Positions 16,607 to 26,001 are shown, numbered from the stretch's first letter. The stretch is 64,000 bases of DNA from Alphaproteobacteria bacterium (GCA_019749915.1 JAIEPE010000009.1:85183-149182); one strand, 5' to 3'. Translations and numbers: made by a program. Notes: generated from the letters alone by a model not told the origin.

Positions 16607-16813
16607 TTATTGACTCATAAGCTTCTCTGAATCACCTTGCTTTGTTGAGCTCTTCACTTTTTTGTTAAGCATCTTACATAACATCTCGAAGTAGCATAGA
16701 AAAAATATACCAATATTCTTATCGACTTTATTTAGGATGAAGTTATTTCCTACCCTGGAAATTCCCCTAGGTAGCGTTTTCAAGAGAAAATTATATAGTA
16801 CATATTTTTCCAT
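16607..16813 (-). CDS. 68-residue small hydrophobic/basic protein
   Basis: ATG 16813 follows GAGGTCTCTT. The product has a short hydrophobic centre (IGIFFLCYFEMLC) and a basic C-terminus. No family was recognised. It ends just before the endonuclease-like gene on the same strand. It could be a real small membrane-associated protein or chance. Confidence 0.3.
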   Translation of the reverse strand: MEKYVLYNFLLKTLPRGISRVGNNFILNKVDKNIGIFFLCYFEMLCKMLNKKVKSSTKQGDSEKLMSQ

Positions 16814-16927
16814 AAGAGACCTCTAGAGCATACCTACTTCACCTTTTTCTCTTCACAGCTTCTTTCTTCTCTCCATACGTCTTTATCCATTTCGGCATTT
16901 CATTCATAGCGTCTCGAAGTTGTGGAG

Positions 16928-17080
16928 ATGGCTATTTTTGGAGGAACAATTTCTATGATTTCTATTTTAGGCTCAGTTATTGGCCTTATTAGTGTTGTTT
17001 ATTCAAGATGGAAAATCTCGATAGAAAAAGAAAACTTTGTTCAAGGGCTCCTTCCAACTCGCTCCTATCATCCTGTTTGA
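16928..17080 (+). CDS. 50-residue single-span membrane peptide
   Basis: ATG 16928 after TTGTGGAG opens a frame encoding MAIFGGTISMISILGSVIGL and a further hydrophobic stretch, then a charged tail ending in RSYHPV. It is one predicted membrane span. No family was recognised. It lies in the gap before the LuxR-type genes. Confidence 0.3.
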   Translation: MAIFGGTISMISILGSVIGLISVVYSRWKISIEKENFVQGLLPTRSYHPV

Positions 17081-17158
17081 AGAAGATTTAAAGCTTGGCT
17101 TTTCCACATAGCCTTATAAAAGCTCTATAGTACAAGACAAGATCTAAAAAATTACCCC

Positions 17159-17213
17159 CCGTAAATAATACGGTATTGTCTAGAGAAGGATATTTGTGTA
17201 TATATACAGAATA
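17159..17213 (+). promoter_or_regulatory. promoter and LuxR-type box of the first luxR-like gene
   Basis: The palindrome CCGTA-AATAA-TACGG (17159-17173) overlaps the region upstream of TTGTCT (17176-17181), which is 17 bases from TATATA (17199-17204). The stretch GTATATATACAGAATA (17198-17213) recurs at 20060 and, with two changes, at 19070. Confidence 0.55.
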
Positions 17214-17230
17214 ACCACAGGAGATTTGGT

Positions 17231-18079
17231 ATGCAAACTGAGTTATTTAGCAAGAAGCCCCTAGTTAGTTCTAATAACTTTCCAGCATTAGACTTCAATG
17301 AAGCTATCGCAGAGAAGGTTGACTTGGTTTGTGCTCCCCTTTTTCAACATTTTGGCATGACCCATTTTGGTCATATTAAGATCTTTAATGACGGAAAAAT
17401 GTTCCGGATAGCTAATAACAAAAAATGGACAAGAACCTATTTTGAAAACGAGTATTACAATGATGCAACACTTTATAGCATACAGGATATTTCGGAAGAT
17501 AGAAATCGTTTGTTACTCCTTTCAGGAGAACCTCAAGGCGATCATCAAAATGTACTTTGCAAAGACTTTAACGTATGGAATGCTATAGCTATCTATGAAA
17601 AGTTTAGTGAGTATAATAATTTTTGGTTTTTTGCAACTTCTCAAGAAAACACAAAAGCGATTGATTTCTATATAAACAAAATGGATCTCCTAAAAAAGTT
17701 TCTCATCTATTTTCAAGAAAAATTTAAGGATGAGCTAAATAATATCTCTCCAGATCAACTCATTTATTCAAATGTCCACACACTAAATAAATGTAGTGAG
17801 GATAAGGAGAAAATAAAAACATTTTTTGATAAGCTTAATATAAAATCTTATCAGCTTAGCGAAGATTTAAGCATTTCAAAAAAAGAATTTGAATGCCTTT
17901 TTTATCTTGTTCAGGGAAAAACACTCAAAGAAATCGGACGTCTAACAGGCACTCCCTTCCGTACGAGTGAATTTTATGTCCAAAACTTAAAAAAGAAAGT
18001 GAAATGCAAAAAAAAATCCGAATTGATTGATTATTTCTTACATAATAAAGCATTTCATTCTATTTTGCCAAGATTTTAA
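17231..18079 (+). CDS. LuxR-type transcriptional regulator with divergent HTH
   Basis: A 282-residue protein starting at ATG 17231 with an AGGAG site. Residues about 30-180 form a PAS/autoinducer-type sensor-like domain (THFGHIKIFNDGKMFRI, then NNKKWTRTYFENEYYND). The C-terminal ~65 residues align with the LuxR HTH (SKKEFECLFYLVQGKTLKEI), but the recognition segment is unusual (PFRTSEFYVQNLKKKVKC instead of the common TV..H pattern). No luxI-type synthase is nearby, so it is a solo. It is a paralogue of the next gene and may bind the CCGTA-N5-TACGG palindrome. Confidence 0.75.
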   Translation: MQTELFSKKPLVSSNNFPALDFNEAIAEKVDLVCAPLFQHFGMTHFGHIKIFNDGKMFRIANNKKWTRTYFENEYYNDATLYSIQDISEDRNRLLLLSGEPQGDHQNVLCKDFNVWNAIAIYEKFSEYNNFWFFATSQENTKAIDFYINKMDLLKKFLIYFQEKFKDELNNISPDQLIYSNVHTLNKCSEDKEKIKTFFDKLNIKSYQLSEDLSISKKEFECLFYLVQGKTLKEIGRLTGTPFRTSEFYVQNLKKKVKCKKKSELIDYFLHNKAFHSILPRF

Positions 18080-18109
18080 GTAGAATAATTTTTATTGAAA
18101 TAAACAGTG

Positions 18110-18922
18110 ATGTCAAACATAACAAACTTATCCTCTTTCCAATTCAACAAAAGTTGCACTCCTCTTGTAGAGAACTTATGTGAACCGCTCTTCACTAGTT
18201 TTGGCATAACGCACTTTGGCTGCATTCGAATGCTAGAAAATGGTCAAATGTTACGTATAACAAACAATAAAAAGTGGACAAAAAAATTTTTTCAACATGA
18301 ATTTTATAATGATATTGACATTTATGATATGAAAGATGTGCCCTTAAACAACCAATTCTATGTTTTCTTAAATAGGCCTCCCAATAATCAACACTTAAGT
18401 ATGCTCTGTTCTGAATTTAATATTTGGAATTTTATGTTTATTTACGAAAGGTTTGAAACCTATGGAGATTTTTGGTTTTTTGGAACAGAGAGACATAATT
18501 ATCAAATTATCAATTTCTATGCTAATAATTTAAACGTTCTTCAGCACTTTATTCTTCATTTTAAGCATAAGGCCGCACATCTTTTTGACATTACCGATTC
18601 CTCTAAACTCATCTCAACAAAAATTCGTCCTTTAAGCACCAAGTATAAAGAAAAAAAAGACATACAAGATTTTTTAGAAAAAATTTCATATAATAAACAT
18701 GCCTTAGGAGGCAACTTTTGTGGGAAGTACCTTTCAAAACGTGAAGCGGAATGCTTATTTTATTTTTCTCAAGGACGCACTATGAGAGAAATAGCCGATC
18801 ACATCGAATTAACTCCTAAAACCATTGAGACTTATGTAAACAACATTAAAAATAAGATCGGATGTCATACAAAGGGCGATCTTATTTCTATGTTTTCTAA
18901 GCTCAATGTTCCTTACATTTAA
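18110..18922 (+). CDS. LuxR-type transcriptional regulator (paralogue)
   Basis: The product is 270 residues from ATG 18110 (a GTG lies one codon before). The N-terminal sensor-like domain repeats the neighbour's pattern (THFGCIRMLENGQMLRITNN, KKWTKKFFQHEFYND). The C-terminal HTH is canonical (LSKREAECLFYFSQGRTMRE, then TPKTIETYVNNIKNKIGC). Only 30 bases separate it from the first regulator, with no promoter element seen, so the two are probably cotranscribed. Tandem paralogous solos may sense a host or neighbour signal; the ligand is unknown. Confidence 0.8.
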   Translation: MSNITNLSSFQFNKSCTPLVENLCEPLFTSFGITHFGCIRMLENGQMLRITNNKKWTKKFFQHEFYNDIDIYDMKDVPLNNQFYVFLNRPPNNQHLSMLCSEFNIWNFMFIYERFETYGDFWFFGTERHNYQIINFYANNLNVLQHFILHFKHKAAHLFDITDSSKLISTKIRPLSTKYKEKKDIQDFLEKISYNKHALGGNFCGKYLSKREAECLFYFSQGRTMREIADHIELTPKTIETYVNNIKNKIGCHTKGDLISMFSKLNVPYI

Positions 18923-19044
18923 TCATCCTATTTATTTTCTGCATCTCTAGAAGATAATCATCTTCAAAAACCTCCTTTTTACGTATAAATAATGAATTTA
19001 AAAAATAAAAAGCGAGCTATTTCCTTGTTTTTTGCAAAACCTTC

Positions 19045-19085
19045 ACGTATTTTTTACGGGATTTATTTTGTATATATACCTAATA
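19045..19085 (+). promoter_or_regulatory. LuxR-type box and shared promoter element
   Basis: ACGTA-TTTTT-TACGG (19045-19059) matches the palindrome at 17159 except for one outer base. GTATATATACCTAATA (19070-19085) matches the shared element in 14 of 16 positions. It should drive the YiiX-like gene at 19180. Confidence 0.5.
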
Positions 19086-19179
19086 AAGTGAAGACATAAG
19101 AGAACAGTTTCTCTTATAACCACAAATCGGATCCCAATCCATTTTGGTTTTATTTAAACTTTAATATTAGGAGAATAAA

Positions 19180-19878
19180 ATGATTAATTTAAAGAAAAAA
19201 AATATAAAGAGATTTACATATGTTTGTTTATCCTTTGCCTCAATCTTGCTTTCGACTGAACTTCAAGCCTTATCCTCAGAAGATTATGAGGGTGACGACA
19301 GGAAACACTATAACTTAGTTGGCGTCGCCTTATTTTCTGGCACAGACCTTGTCAGCAAAGGCATTAAAAAGGCAACCCATAGTAACATTTCTCATGTAGG
19401 AGTTGTCCTAGCAGATGCAAGAGATGAAAACCAATGGTACTGTTTTGAAGCAACGGGAACTCCGAGTGAGGTTCTTCATGGATATTATCCTCATGTACGG
19501 GTTACCCCATGGGAAGATACTGTGGAGGAGTACGATGGAAAAGTAAGTTACAGATTAGCTGTATTTGAAGATCAGGATAGAACAGATTATAGGGCAGTAA
19601 CCCAGTTTGTCGAAGAATATGATGGAAAATCATATACTAAAAATCCTCTTAAGTTATTCAGGGCCTTATTTAGAAAGAATAAAGAATCTACATCAGAACC
19701 TTTGAAGACTGTTTTTTGCAGTGAACTCGCAGCAAAAATGTTGATGAATCTAGAAATCATTGACAGGGATATAGCAAGTAACAAACTTCCAAAGGATTTT
19801 TCAAGTGGGGGTAATATTATACCAAAATTGGGAATTACTTTTACTGAAGCATTCCCAGCAGACTACGTTGTATTATAG
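19180..19878 (+). CDS. exported YiiX-like permuted NlpC/P60 (papain-fold) protein
   Basis: The protein is 232 residues with a signal peptide (residues about 1-31, ending LQALS); the ATG 19180 has a TAGGAG site. The catalytic pattern of the circularly permuted NlpC/P60 group is present: His in ISHVGVVL, Glu in YCFEATG, and Cys in KTVFCSELAAKM. Members cleave or acylate amide/thioester substrates such as peptidoglycan or lipids. A promoter element shared with the LuxR-type genes suggests common control. It could modify the cell wall or act in the host. Confidence 0.75.
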   Translation: MINLKKKNIKRFTYVCLSFASILLSTELQALSSEDYEGDDRKHYNLVGVALFSGTDLVSKGIKKATHSNISHVGVVLADARDENQWYCFEATGTPSEVLHGYYPHVRVTPWEDTVEEYDGKVSYRLAVFEDQDRTDYRAVTQFVEEYDGKSYTKNPLKLFRALFRKNKESTSEPLKTVFCSELAAKMLMNLEIIDRDIASNKLPKDFSSGGNIIPKLGITFTEAFPADYVVL

Positions 19879-19928
19879 ATCATGCGAAGTTTTTTAAAGA
19901 AAACTAGCAGATTAAATATTCAAATTAT

Positions 19929-19997
19929 AAGTGAGGGAATTAAGACTAGAAAAGAATTATTAATACTTTCTAGGTTAAGATTTCCTCACTTTTTTTC
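19929..19997 (+). terminator. strong terminator after the YiiX-like gene
   Basis: AAGTGAGGGAA and TTTCCTCACTT pair around a second stem (CTAGAAA / TTTCTAG), followed by TTTTTTTC. Confidence 0.7.
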
Positions 19998-20059
19998 TCT
20001 CCAAAAATCATTATTAAAAATTAACTGCGTAAAAATATTTGCATTTAGAAAAAAATATG

Positions 20060-20075
20060 GTATATATACAGAATA
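20060..20075 (+). promoter_or_regulatory. shared promoter element before the XRE/kinase-like operon
   Basis: GTATATATACAGAATA is identical over 16 bases to 17198-17213. TTGCAT (20039-20044) sits 16 bases before TATATA. Only a half-site CGTA (20028) of the LuxR-type palindrome is visible. Confidence 0.5.
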
Positions 20076-20095
20076 TAAAGGAGGAGGCTTTAAAA

Positions 20096-20575
20096 ATGAA
20101 TGCTGCAGCTGTTGGAAAATTAGGTCAAAAAATCAAAGAAAAAATATCCGAAGTCGGCATATCTGTTCATGCTCTTGAAAAAAAAGCCGGACTTAAACAA
20201 AGTGCAGTACAAAATATCCTTTATGGTAAATCTCAAAAACCAAGCCTTCATATTATGCAAGCTATAGCTCAAGCTCTTAACTGTTCCGTTTTAGAATTAC
20301 TAGAGGAAGAAACTGAAATTTCCCCCTCTCCGGGTGAATACCTGTCTCCTCTTATGACTCCCCTGAGGGGGAATAATGAAATATGGAATTCTGATTTGTA
20401 TGTTGACGTTATAAGTATGATCAATCTTTTATCAAAAAAGATGAGTCTCTCCCTCTCAAAAGAAAAAATGCTTAATTGTACTGAAGAAGTTTATGCTTAT
20501 TCTCTCAAAAATAATAAAAACAAACCCGACAAACACTTTGCGGAATGGCTTGTTGAAAAAACCTCAAACAGCTAA
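20096..20575 (+). CDS. XRE-family transcriptional regulator
   Basis: ATG 20096 has an ideal AAAGGAGGAG site; the longer frame upstream would start inside the promoter. The product is 159 residues. Residues about 8-70 form a Cro/CI-type HTH (HALEKKAGLKQSAVQNILYG, SLHIMQAIAQALNCSVLELL). The C-terminal part is helical and unrecognised. The stop is 28 bases before the histidine-kinase-like gene, so the two form an operon and may work together: the membrane protein could sense and the regulator respond. Confidence 0.75.
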   Translation: MNAAAVGKLGQKIKEKISEVGISVHALEKKAGLKQSAVQNILYGKSQKPSLHIMQAIAQALNCSVLELLEEETEISPSPGEYLSPLMTPLRGNNEIWNSDLYVDVISMINLLSKKMSLSLSKEKMLNCTEEVYAYSLKNNKNKPDKHFAEWLVEKTSNS

Positions 20576-20603
20576 GTGGCTGTTAACCATCGAGGACCAT
20601 ATT

Positions 20604-22346
20604 ATGGAATTTAAACAGTTTTTACTTTCCTCAAAAGAAAAGAAGCATAAAAGATTCTTCTTTTTTAGTCCATTATATGTCTTTGCAATTGTAATGATTG
20701 TATTTCAGATATTGTTTTCAATTTTTATTTATTATTTTTCTTATAGGTCATATTATTCCCGAATCCAATCTCAACTCATCACTGACTCCAATCGCATTGA
20801 AAACGTTTTACAGGATGCCTTTTCAGAGACTTATCAAGTGATGCTTTATGTGGGAAAACAAATTTCTTTGTATGCAGAGCAGGATCCTCAGTTTATAGAA
20901 AAAATTCTTGTGAATTCACCAGAGTTCGTCTCAAACATAAAAAATTTTTACCCTTGGTCTTTATTCGATTGGGTAGATCCAAAGGGTTACAGAATTATTA
21001 ATAGTCAAATTGGCCGCATACCCAATAGCCCCATGAAAGTTAACGATTCTTATATTTTAACATGCCCTAAACATCCTTGGACGTTACAAGTTTCTCATCC
21101 GACTATCGGAAATACTAGCGGTATGTGGGTTATTCCTACAGGTTTAGGCGTGTTAAATGAAAAAAATGAAGAATATTTAGGAACCTTAAATGTTGGAATT
21201 AACATTGCTGAACTTAATGTTAAAGTTCAACAAGTTCTTCCCTCAAAAGAAATCAGCTTTATCGTTCTTGATGATGATTTTAGGATTATTCTTCAATCTG
21301 CAAATAACGCTCTTGATCCAAAAAGTTCTTATTACCGAGATATTCTTCCCAGCAAATCATATTTCAAAGAACAACAAAGCCAGCTTTCAACGCCTATTAC
21401 CTATAAGGATATTAAGTACACCTACTATAAAAAAACAAAAGATTTTCCCTATATTATTTTAACAGGCTTTGACACAAAAATTTTGCAGCAAGATTTTTTA
21501 GCCCTCCTCCTTCCACGACTTTTAGAATTGTATGGCGTCGGAATATTCTGTCTTTGTTTATTATACTTTTTAAGAAAAAGGCTCTTTACTATAGGAAAAA
21601 ACTCTGAAAATGCTAAAAAAACGTTCCTTGAAAGGCTCAGCTCTGAATTAAAAGAATCGGTCGAGAAGATCCTTGCATACAGTAATACGCTCATTCGACA
21701 TTCAGGCGGACAAACCAGTGTTATCATTACAAATGAAAGAAAAAATGAATTTATAGAAAGAATTTATGAAGAAGCTTTAAAATTATCTGCTCTTACGGGA
21801 ACAAGTGTAAATTATACTTACCTTCCAGTTCAAACGTTAGTTAAAAGTTCCCTTGAAATTTTAATAAAAACAGCCATTAAGATGAATTTTAATATTAAAA
21901 CACTTCTAAAACCAAATCTTATGCCTTTTTATGGTGACGAGTTTCGCTTAAAACAAGTTATAGCAAGCTTAATCTCTTTATCTATGGAATACAGCCCCCC
22001 CAACTCAACCATTAAAATATCTGCAACGAATGAAATTTCAAACACGGGAAAAGATCTCCTCGTTATTACCATCGAGGATAATGGCTTTAATCTTGATGCT
22101 GAGGATATGATGCGGCTTGCTGAGAATTTTTCTTATGATAAGAAAGATGATTTAGGAATTCAATTGGATTTTGTCTCTATAGAAAATTTAATTCGCCCCT
22201 ATAATGGAACTTGTTATATTTGTAACACTCTGAAAGGAAAGATTATTAAGCTTTCCTTGCCTTATGATCATGGACAGGTGGAGTGTTCGGAACCTTCTAA
22301 AGATAATGTTCACTGGTTATTTGGTAAGTCCACCCACCTTCCCTAA
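20604..22346 (+). CDS. membrane histidine-kinase-like protein lacking catalytic residues
   Basis: The start is ATG 20604 (GAGGACC upstream), giving 580 residues. Transmembrane helices at about 20-45 and 295-325 enclose a periplasmic sensor domain of the Cache type. The cytoplasmic part has the order of a sensor kinase, but key residues are gone. The H-box reads RLSSELKESVEKILAYS, with Ser where the phospho-His should be (about residue 345). The N-box reads RLKQVIASLISLSMEYS without its Asn. The G1 box is EDNGFNL, and the G2 box is not recognisable. It probably cannot autophosphorylate and may act as a ligand-sensing scaffold for the XRE regulator. The end is one base from the convergent TPR gene. 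Confidence 0.7.
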   Translation: MEFKQFLLSSKEKKHKRFFFFSPLYVFAIVMIVFQILFSIFIYYFSYRSYYSRIQSQLITDSNRIENVLQDAFSETYQVMLYVGKQISLYAEQDPQFIEKILVNSPEFVSNIKNFYPWSLFDWVDPKGYRIINSQIGRIPNSPMKVNDSYILTCPKHPWTLQVSHPTIGNTSGMWVIPTGLGVLNEKNEEYLGTLNVGINIAELNVKVQQVLPSKEISFIVLDDDFRIILQSANNALDPKSSYYRDILPSKSYFKEQQSQLSTPITYKDIKYTYYKKTKDFPYIILTGFDTKILQQDFLALLLPRLLELYGVGIFCLCLLYFLRKRLFTIGKNSENAKKTFLERLSSELKESVEKILAYSNTLIRHSGGQTSVIITNERKNEFIERIYEEALKLSALTGTSVNYTYLPVQTLVKSSLEILIKTAIKMNFNIKTLLKPNLMPFYGDEFRLKQVIASLISLSMEYSPPNSTIKISATNEISNTGKDLLVITIEDNGFNLDAEDMMRLAENFSYDKKDDLGIQLDFVSIENLIRPYNGTCYICNTLKGKIIKLSLPYDHGQVECSEPSKDNVHWLFGKSTHLP

Positions 22347-22347
22347 A

Positions 22348-25300
22348 TTATAGTTCACCATCACAGCCTGCCAAACTTTCCAAACGCCATAGACTCGTCT
22401 CCAAACCACTTTTTCTATATATATCACTGGCCGTACGAAAGTAGCTACAGGCTTGAGTCAAGTTTTTTTGAGCTAAAGCAAGTTTGCCCATATTTTCTAA
22501 AGTTTTTCCTTGCCCTTTGTAATCTCCAATTTTCTCGAAAAGAGCGAGAGTCTGCTCATAAAGTTCCCTAGCTTCCCCAAATTTTTTTTGATCTTGCTTA
22601 AGTTCTCCTAACCTTTTAAGAGTTTTTGCTATCCTTCGTTCATTACCATTTTCTCGATAAAAAGTAAGAGCCTGTTGATAATCCTTATAAGCCTGCTCTC
22701 CTTGTCCAAGCAAAGCTTCTACATATCCTTTTTTTCTCAGGACATCACAAACCTCTAATTCATCTTCGCGATATTGAAAAATAGCTAAAGCTTGCTCATA
22801 GGTAGATAAAGCCGCTTGATAATTCCCAAGAGTTTTTTCTGCATCACCCATTTTTATTAAAACAATGCCCTCCTGTAAGGTATCGTCCATAGTGTGAAAT
22901 TTTTCTCTTAATCGTCCCAACAATTCAAGAGCTTCTTGGGAGTTTCCTTTCTTTAATTGCAAGCGAGCCATACCTAATAAAGTTTTCTCTATTTCACGTC
23001 CATGGGACGCTTTTTGAGCAATTTTTAAAGCTTCTTCAAAGGCCTTAGAAGCAAAATCGTAACGTTCTGCCCGCCTTTCCAAGTGACCTAAACTTCTCCA
23101 TGTTTTTGCTTCTCCATAATGAGTCCCAATTTTTTTAAAAATATACAGAGCCTGGTTATAATAAACTCGCGCTTCTTCAATATGACCACATAGACTCTCT
23201 ACTTGCCCCAATCCCCTTAAAATTAGAGCTTGCCCTAAATTATCATCTATACTTTTGGCCTGCTTAAGAGCTTCCTTGAATAGAACTCTCGCATGATCAA
23301 ATCTATCTTGGTAATACTCAAGGAGTGCGAGTCCTAATAAGACTCGGATTTGACCCTGACGGTCTCCTATCTGTGTATAGAGTTTCAAGGCACGATCATA
23401 GGATATGCGTGCCTTATCATTATGGTCACTCATACTTTCAATGTCAGCTAATGTCCTCAGAACATCCGCTTCCTCCCAAATATATTTGGTATTTTTAAGC
23501 AAATTAAGAGCTGCATTACAATTTGCCCTTGCCTGTCCATAATTTCCCAATGCAAGGTCTAATCGACCAAGTCCCCCCAATACTCTTGCTTCATTTTGTT
23601 GATCTCCAATTTGCTTTGCAAGAACCAATGCTTCATCATAAGCTTCTCGTGCCGCTTCATATTGGTTAGTTTCATTTTTAATATCTCCTAATCCTCGTAA
23701 GGCTTTCATCTGCCCATGTTTGCTTTGAATTTGTTTAAATAATTCTAAAGATTGTTCATAAAATTGCTGAGACTCTTTATGATCTCCAGTTAATCGCCGA
23801 AGATCTCCCAACCCTAATAAAGAAACGGCAATTCCCAAAGGATGATTAATAGTACGACATAAACTTAAGGATTTTTCAAAATTAATCAGAGAAAGATCAT
23901 AACGATCTAACATCCGGTTCATTTCTCCTAAACGCCGCAAAACAGAAGCTTCTCCCATACGCTCAGGAAAGGCTACGAACAATTCTAAGGCGCGGTTATA
24001 AGCCTTTTCCGCTTCCTTACAGTTTCCCTCTAAAAAAAATAAATCTCCTAGACCTCTCAAGGCATATCCTTCTGTCCAGAGTTCTTTAATCTCTTGGGAA
24101 ATTTTTATTGCTTGCTTATAATTATGCTCTGCTTTTTCGGAATTCCCTTGAACACGCCAGATATCTGCTCTGCCCGCTAAAGCCTTTGCTTGACCTATTT
24201 TATGGTTCATCCTTTTAAAAATACTGTAAGATTCTTCAAAGGCCCTTTCTGCAACATCATATTCTCCCAAGTTAAACTGAAGCTCTGCCAAACCAAGAAG
24301 AGTTTTTGCTTCTTCAATAGGTTTTCCCAGTTTTTTAAATATCTCCAAAGCTTGCTGATAGAGTTCTTGCGCCTTACCCTCTGGAGAGAGGATTCGTTCT
24401 ATATGTGCCAAACCTAGCAAAGCTTGTCCTTCAGCAAAAGGATCACCCACACTTCTAGATAAACTAAGTGCTTGATCATAAGATTTTTGAGCAGCAGAAT
24501 AGTTATTAATGTAATAATCCAACGTTCCTAGTCCAAGAAGAGTGAATATTTCTCCTCTTGGATTCCCCATTTTTTTAAAAGACGTCATCGCTTTCGTAAA
24601 ATAATCTCGGGAGTGTAGAAAATCTTCCTGTTTTCCTCGTATAAGTTCTAAGTTTCCGAGTCCTACCCATATATTTGCAAGCCCAATATCATCCCCAATT
24701 TGTTGAAAAAGAGCAGCTGCCTGCTGATAGAAAGTCACTGCTTCAGAAAATTGTCCAACGTTTTTTTGTAAATGACCAATCCCCCCTAAGATACGCGCTT
24801 CACTCCATTGATCTCCCGTCTCTCGAACAATCTCAAGAGCAGACTGATAAAGCTCTTGAGCCTCCAAATAATGATTCAGCGCTTCTTCCAGCTCCCCCTG
24901 AGAAACAAGGACCTGAACTCGGCCTCGTCTTTCATTAAGTGAATCGTATAACGCAAGAGATTGTTCTAAGTTTGACTGAGCTTGTCTATATTTTCCCTGT
25001 CGCCTTTCCGCTTCCCCCATACCTCGCAAAACCACGGCTTCACCGCGATAATCCCCAATTTTTTTAAATACAGTAAAGGCCTGTTGATACAAAGAAAGAG
25101 CTTTCTCCTGATAACCAAAATTACTTTCTAAGCTAGCAAGAGAACTTAAAGCATAAGCAACTTCTTGTTGTCCCCCATGAGTTTTTAAAAGACTTAAAGA
25201 ACTATTATAATACGCCCGCGCTTCTTCATAGCGACCCCGTTTAAAAGCTAAATCCCCCAGAAGTCCTATGACTTTTCCCTCTCCAGAAAGGTTCTTTTCT

Positions 25301-26001
25301 TCTTTAAAAAGAAAAAGCGCTTTTTCATAAGCCGAGAGGGCATTACGCGTATGGCCTAGATGATGTTCGACCTTACCTAATCCTTTCAAAATATGAGCTT
25401 CTCCCGTTTTATCCCCCAATTTTTTAAAAACAACTAAAGCTTCATTATAAAGCTCTTTCGCTTCAACGAGCTTATCTTGTTTTCTCTTAATGTCTGCTAA
25501 AATAAGTAAGCAGTATCCCTCTCCTTTTTCTTCCTTCTCTCTTTGAAAGAGGGCAAGAGCCTTTTGAGTAAGTTCATAAGATTTTTCAAGTTGATGCTGC
25601 TTTTTTCGAACATAAGCTAGAGAAAGAAGATCTTTCCCTTCTTTTAGATTTTGTGATATCGGTGACTTCGACGTCAAATGAAACTCAATTTCTTTAAAAG
25701 AGTTATCAAAATAGGAAGAATCTTTCCGAGATGAAATATTTATATTATTAATTATATATCTATTTATTGTAAAAAAAACATAAATACAAAATAGGGAAAT
25801 TATTCCAACAGCAGCAGAAAGAACCAATATCCTCCAAAACAAAATTTTTTTGGAAAACAAAGCAACTATACTGATCGTTAAAAAAATAGAAAAAATAGCG
25901 ACATTCGTATAAGTAGCAAAATCGCTTAAGAAATAAAAAAATCCTACACAATAATTATAGAAAGCACTAAAACTATTGTCGCCCCCACTTTGAACACTCA
26001 T
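22348..26001 (-). CDS. giant tetratricopeptide-repeat membrane protein
   Basis: A 1217-residue protein. Two hydrophobic helices (about residues 32-50 and 56-80) anchor it, followed by about 27 TPR units of 40 residues covering nearly all the rest. Units carry typical A..Y..AL.L....D..GEA..L..LG signatures, closest to the Rapsyn/LGN (GPSM2)-like type with 40-residue spacing. TPR arrays bind proteins; in intracellular bacteria such proteins often act in signalling or host interaction. It converges with the kinase-like gene with a one-base gap and no room for a separate terminator. The target is unknown. Confidence 0.85.
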   Translation of the reverse strand: MSVQSGGDNSFSAFYNYCVGFFYFLSDFATYTNVAIFSIFLTISIVALFSKKILFWRILVLSAAVGIISLFCIYVFFTINRYIINNINISSRKDSSYFDNSFKEIEFHLTSKSPISQNLKEGKDLLSLAYVRKKQHQLEKSYELTQKALALFQREKEEKGEGYCLLILADIKRKQDKLVEAKELYNEALVVFKKLGDKTGEAHILKGLGKVEHHLGHTRNALSAYEKALFLFKEEKNLSGEGKVIGLLGDLAFKRGRYEEARAYYNSSLSLLKTHGGQQEVAYALSSLASLESNFGYQEKALSLYQQAFTVFKKIGDYRGEAVVLRGMGEAERRQGKYRQAQSNLEQSLALYDSLNERRGRVQVLVSQGELEEALNHYLEAQELYQSALEIVRETGDQWSEARILGGIGHLQKNVGQFSEAVTFYQQAAALFQQIGDDIGLANIWVGLGNLELIRGKQEDFLHSRDYFTKAMTSFKKMGNPRGEIFTLLGLGTLDYYINNYSAAQKSYDQALSLSRSVGDPFAEGQALLGLAHIERILSPEGKAQELYQQALEIFKKLGKPIEEAKTLLGLAELQFNLGEYDVAERAFEESYSIFKRMNHKIGQAKALAGRADIWRVQGNSEKAEHNYKQAIKISQEIKELWTEGYALRGLGDLFFLEGNCKEAEKAYNRALELFVAFPERMGEASVLRRLGEMNRMLDRYDLSLINFEKSLSLCRTINHPLGIAVSLLGLGDLRRLTGDHKESQQFYEQSLELFKQIQSKHGQMKALRGLGDIKNETNQYEAAREAYDEALVLAKQIGDQQNEARVLGGLGRLDLALGNYGQARANCNAALNLLKNTKYIWEEADVLRTLADIESMSDHNDKARISYDRALKLYTQIGDRQGQIRVLLGLALLEYYQDRFDHARVLFKEALKQAKSIDDNLGQALILRGLGQVESLCGHIEEARVYYNQALYIFKKIGTHYGEAKTWRSLGHLERRAERYDFASKAFEEALKIAQKASHGREIEKTLLGMARLQLKKGNSQEALELLGRLREKFHTMDDTLQEGIVLIKMGDAEKTLGNYQAALSTYEQALAIFQYREDELEVCDVLRKKGYVEALLGQGEQAYKDYQQALTFYRENGNERRIAKTLKRLGELKQDQKKFGEARELYEQTLALFEKIGDYKGQGKTLENMGKLALAQKNLTQACSYFRTASDIYRKSGLETSLWRLESLAGCDGEL

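Noticed and set aside
19882..20178. Plus-strand 98-codon frame after the YiiX-like gene
   Set aside because: It spans a strong terminator and the promoter of the XRE gene; no protein-like pattern.
20493..20603. N-terminal extension of the kinase-like protein
   Set aside because: It lies inside the XRE gene in another frame; ATG 20604 has the ribosome site.
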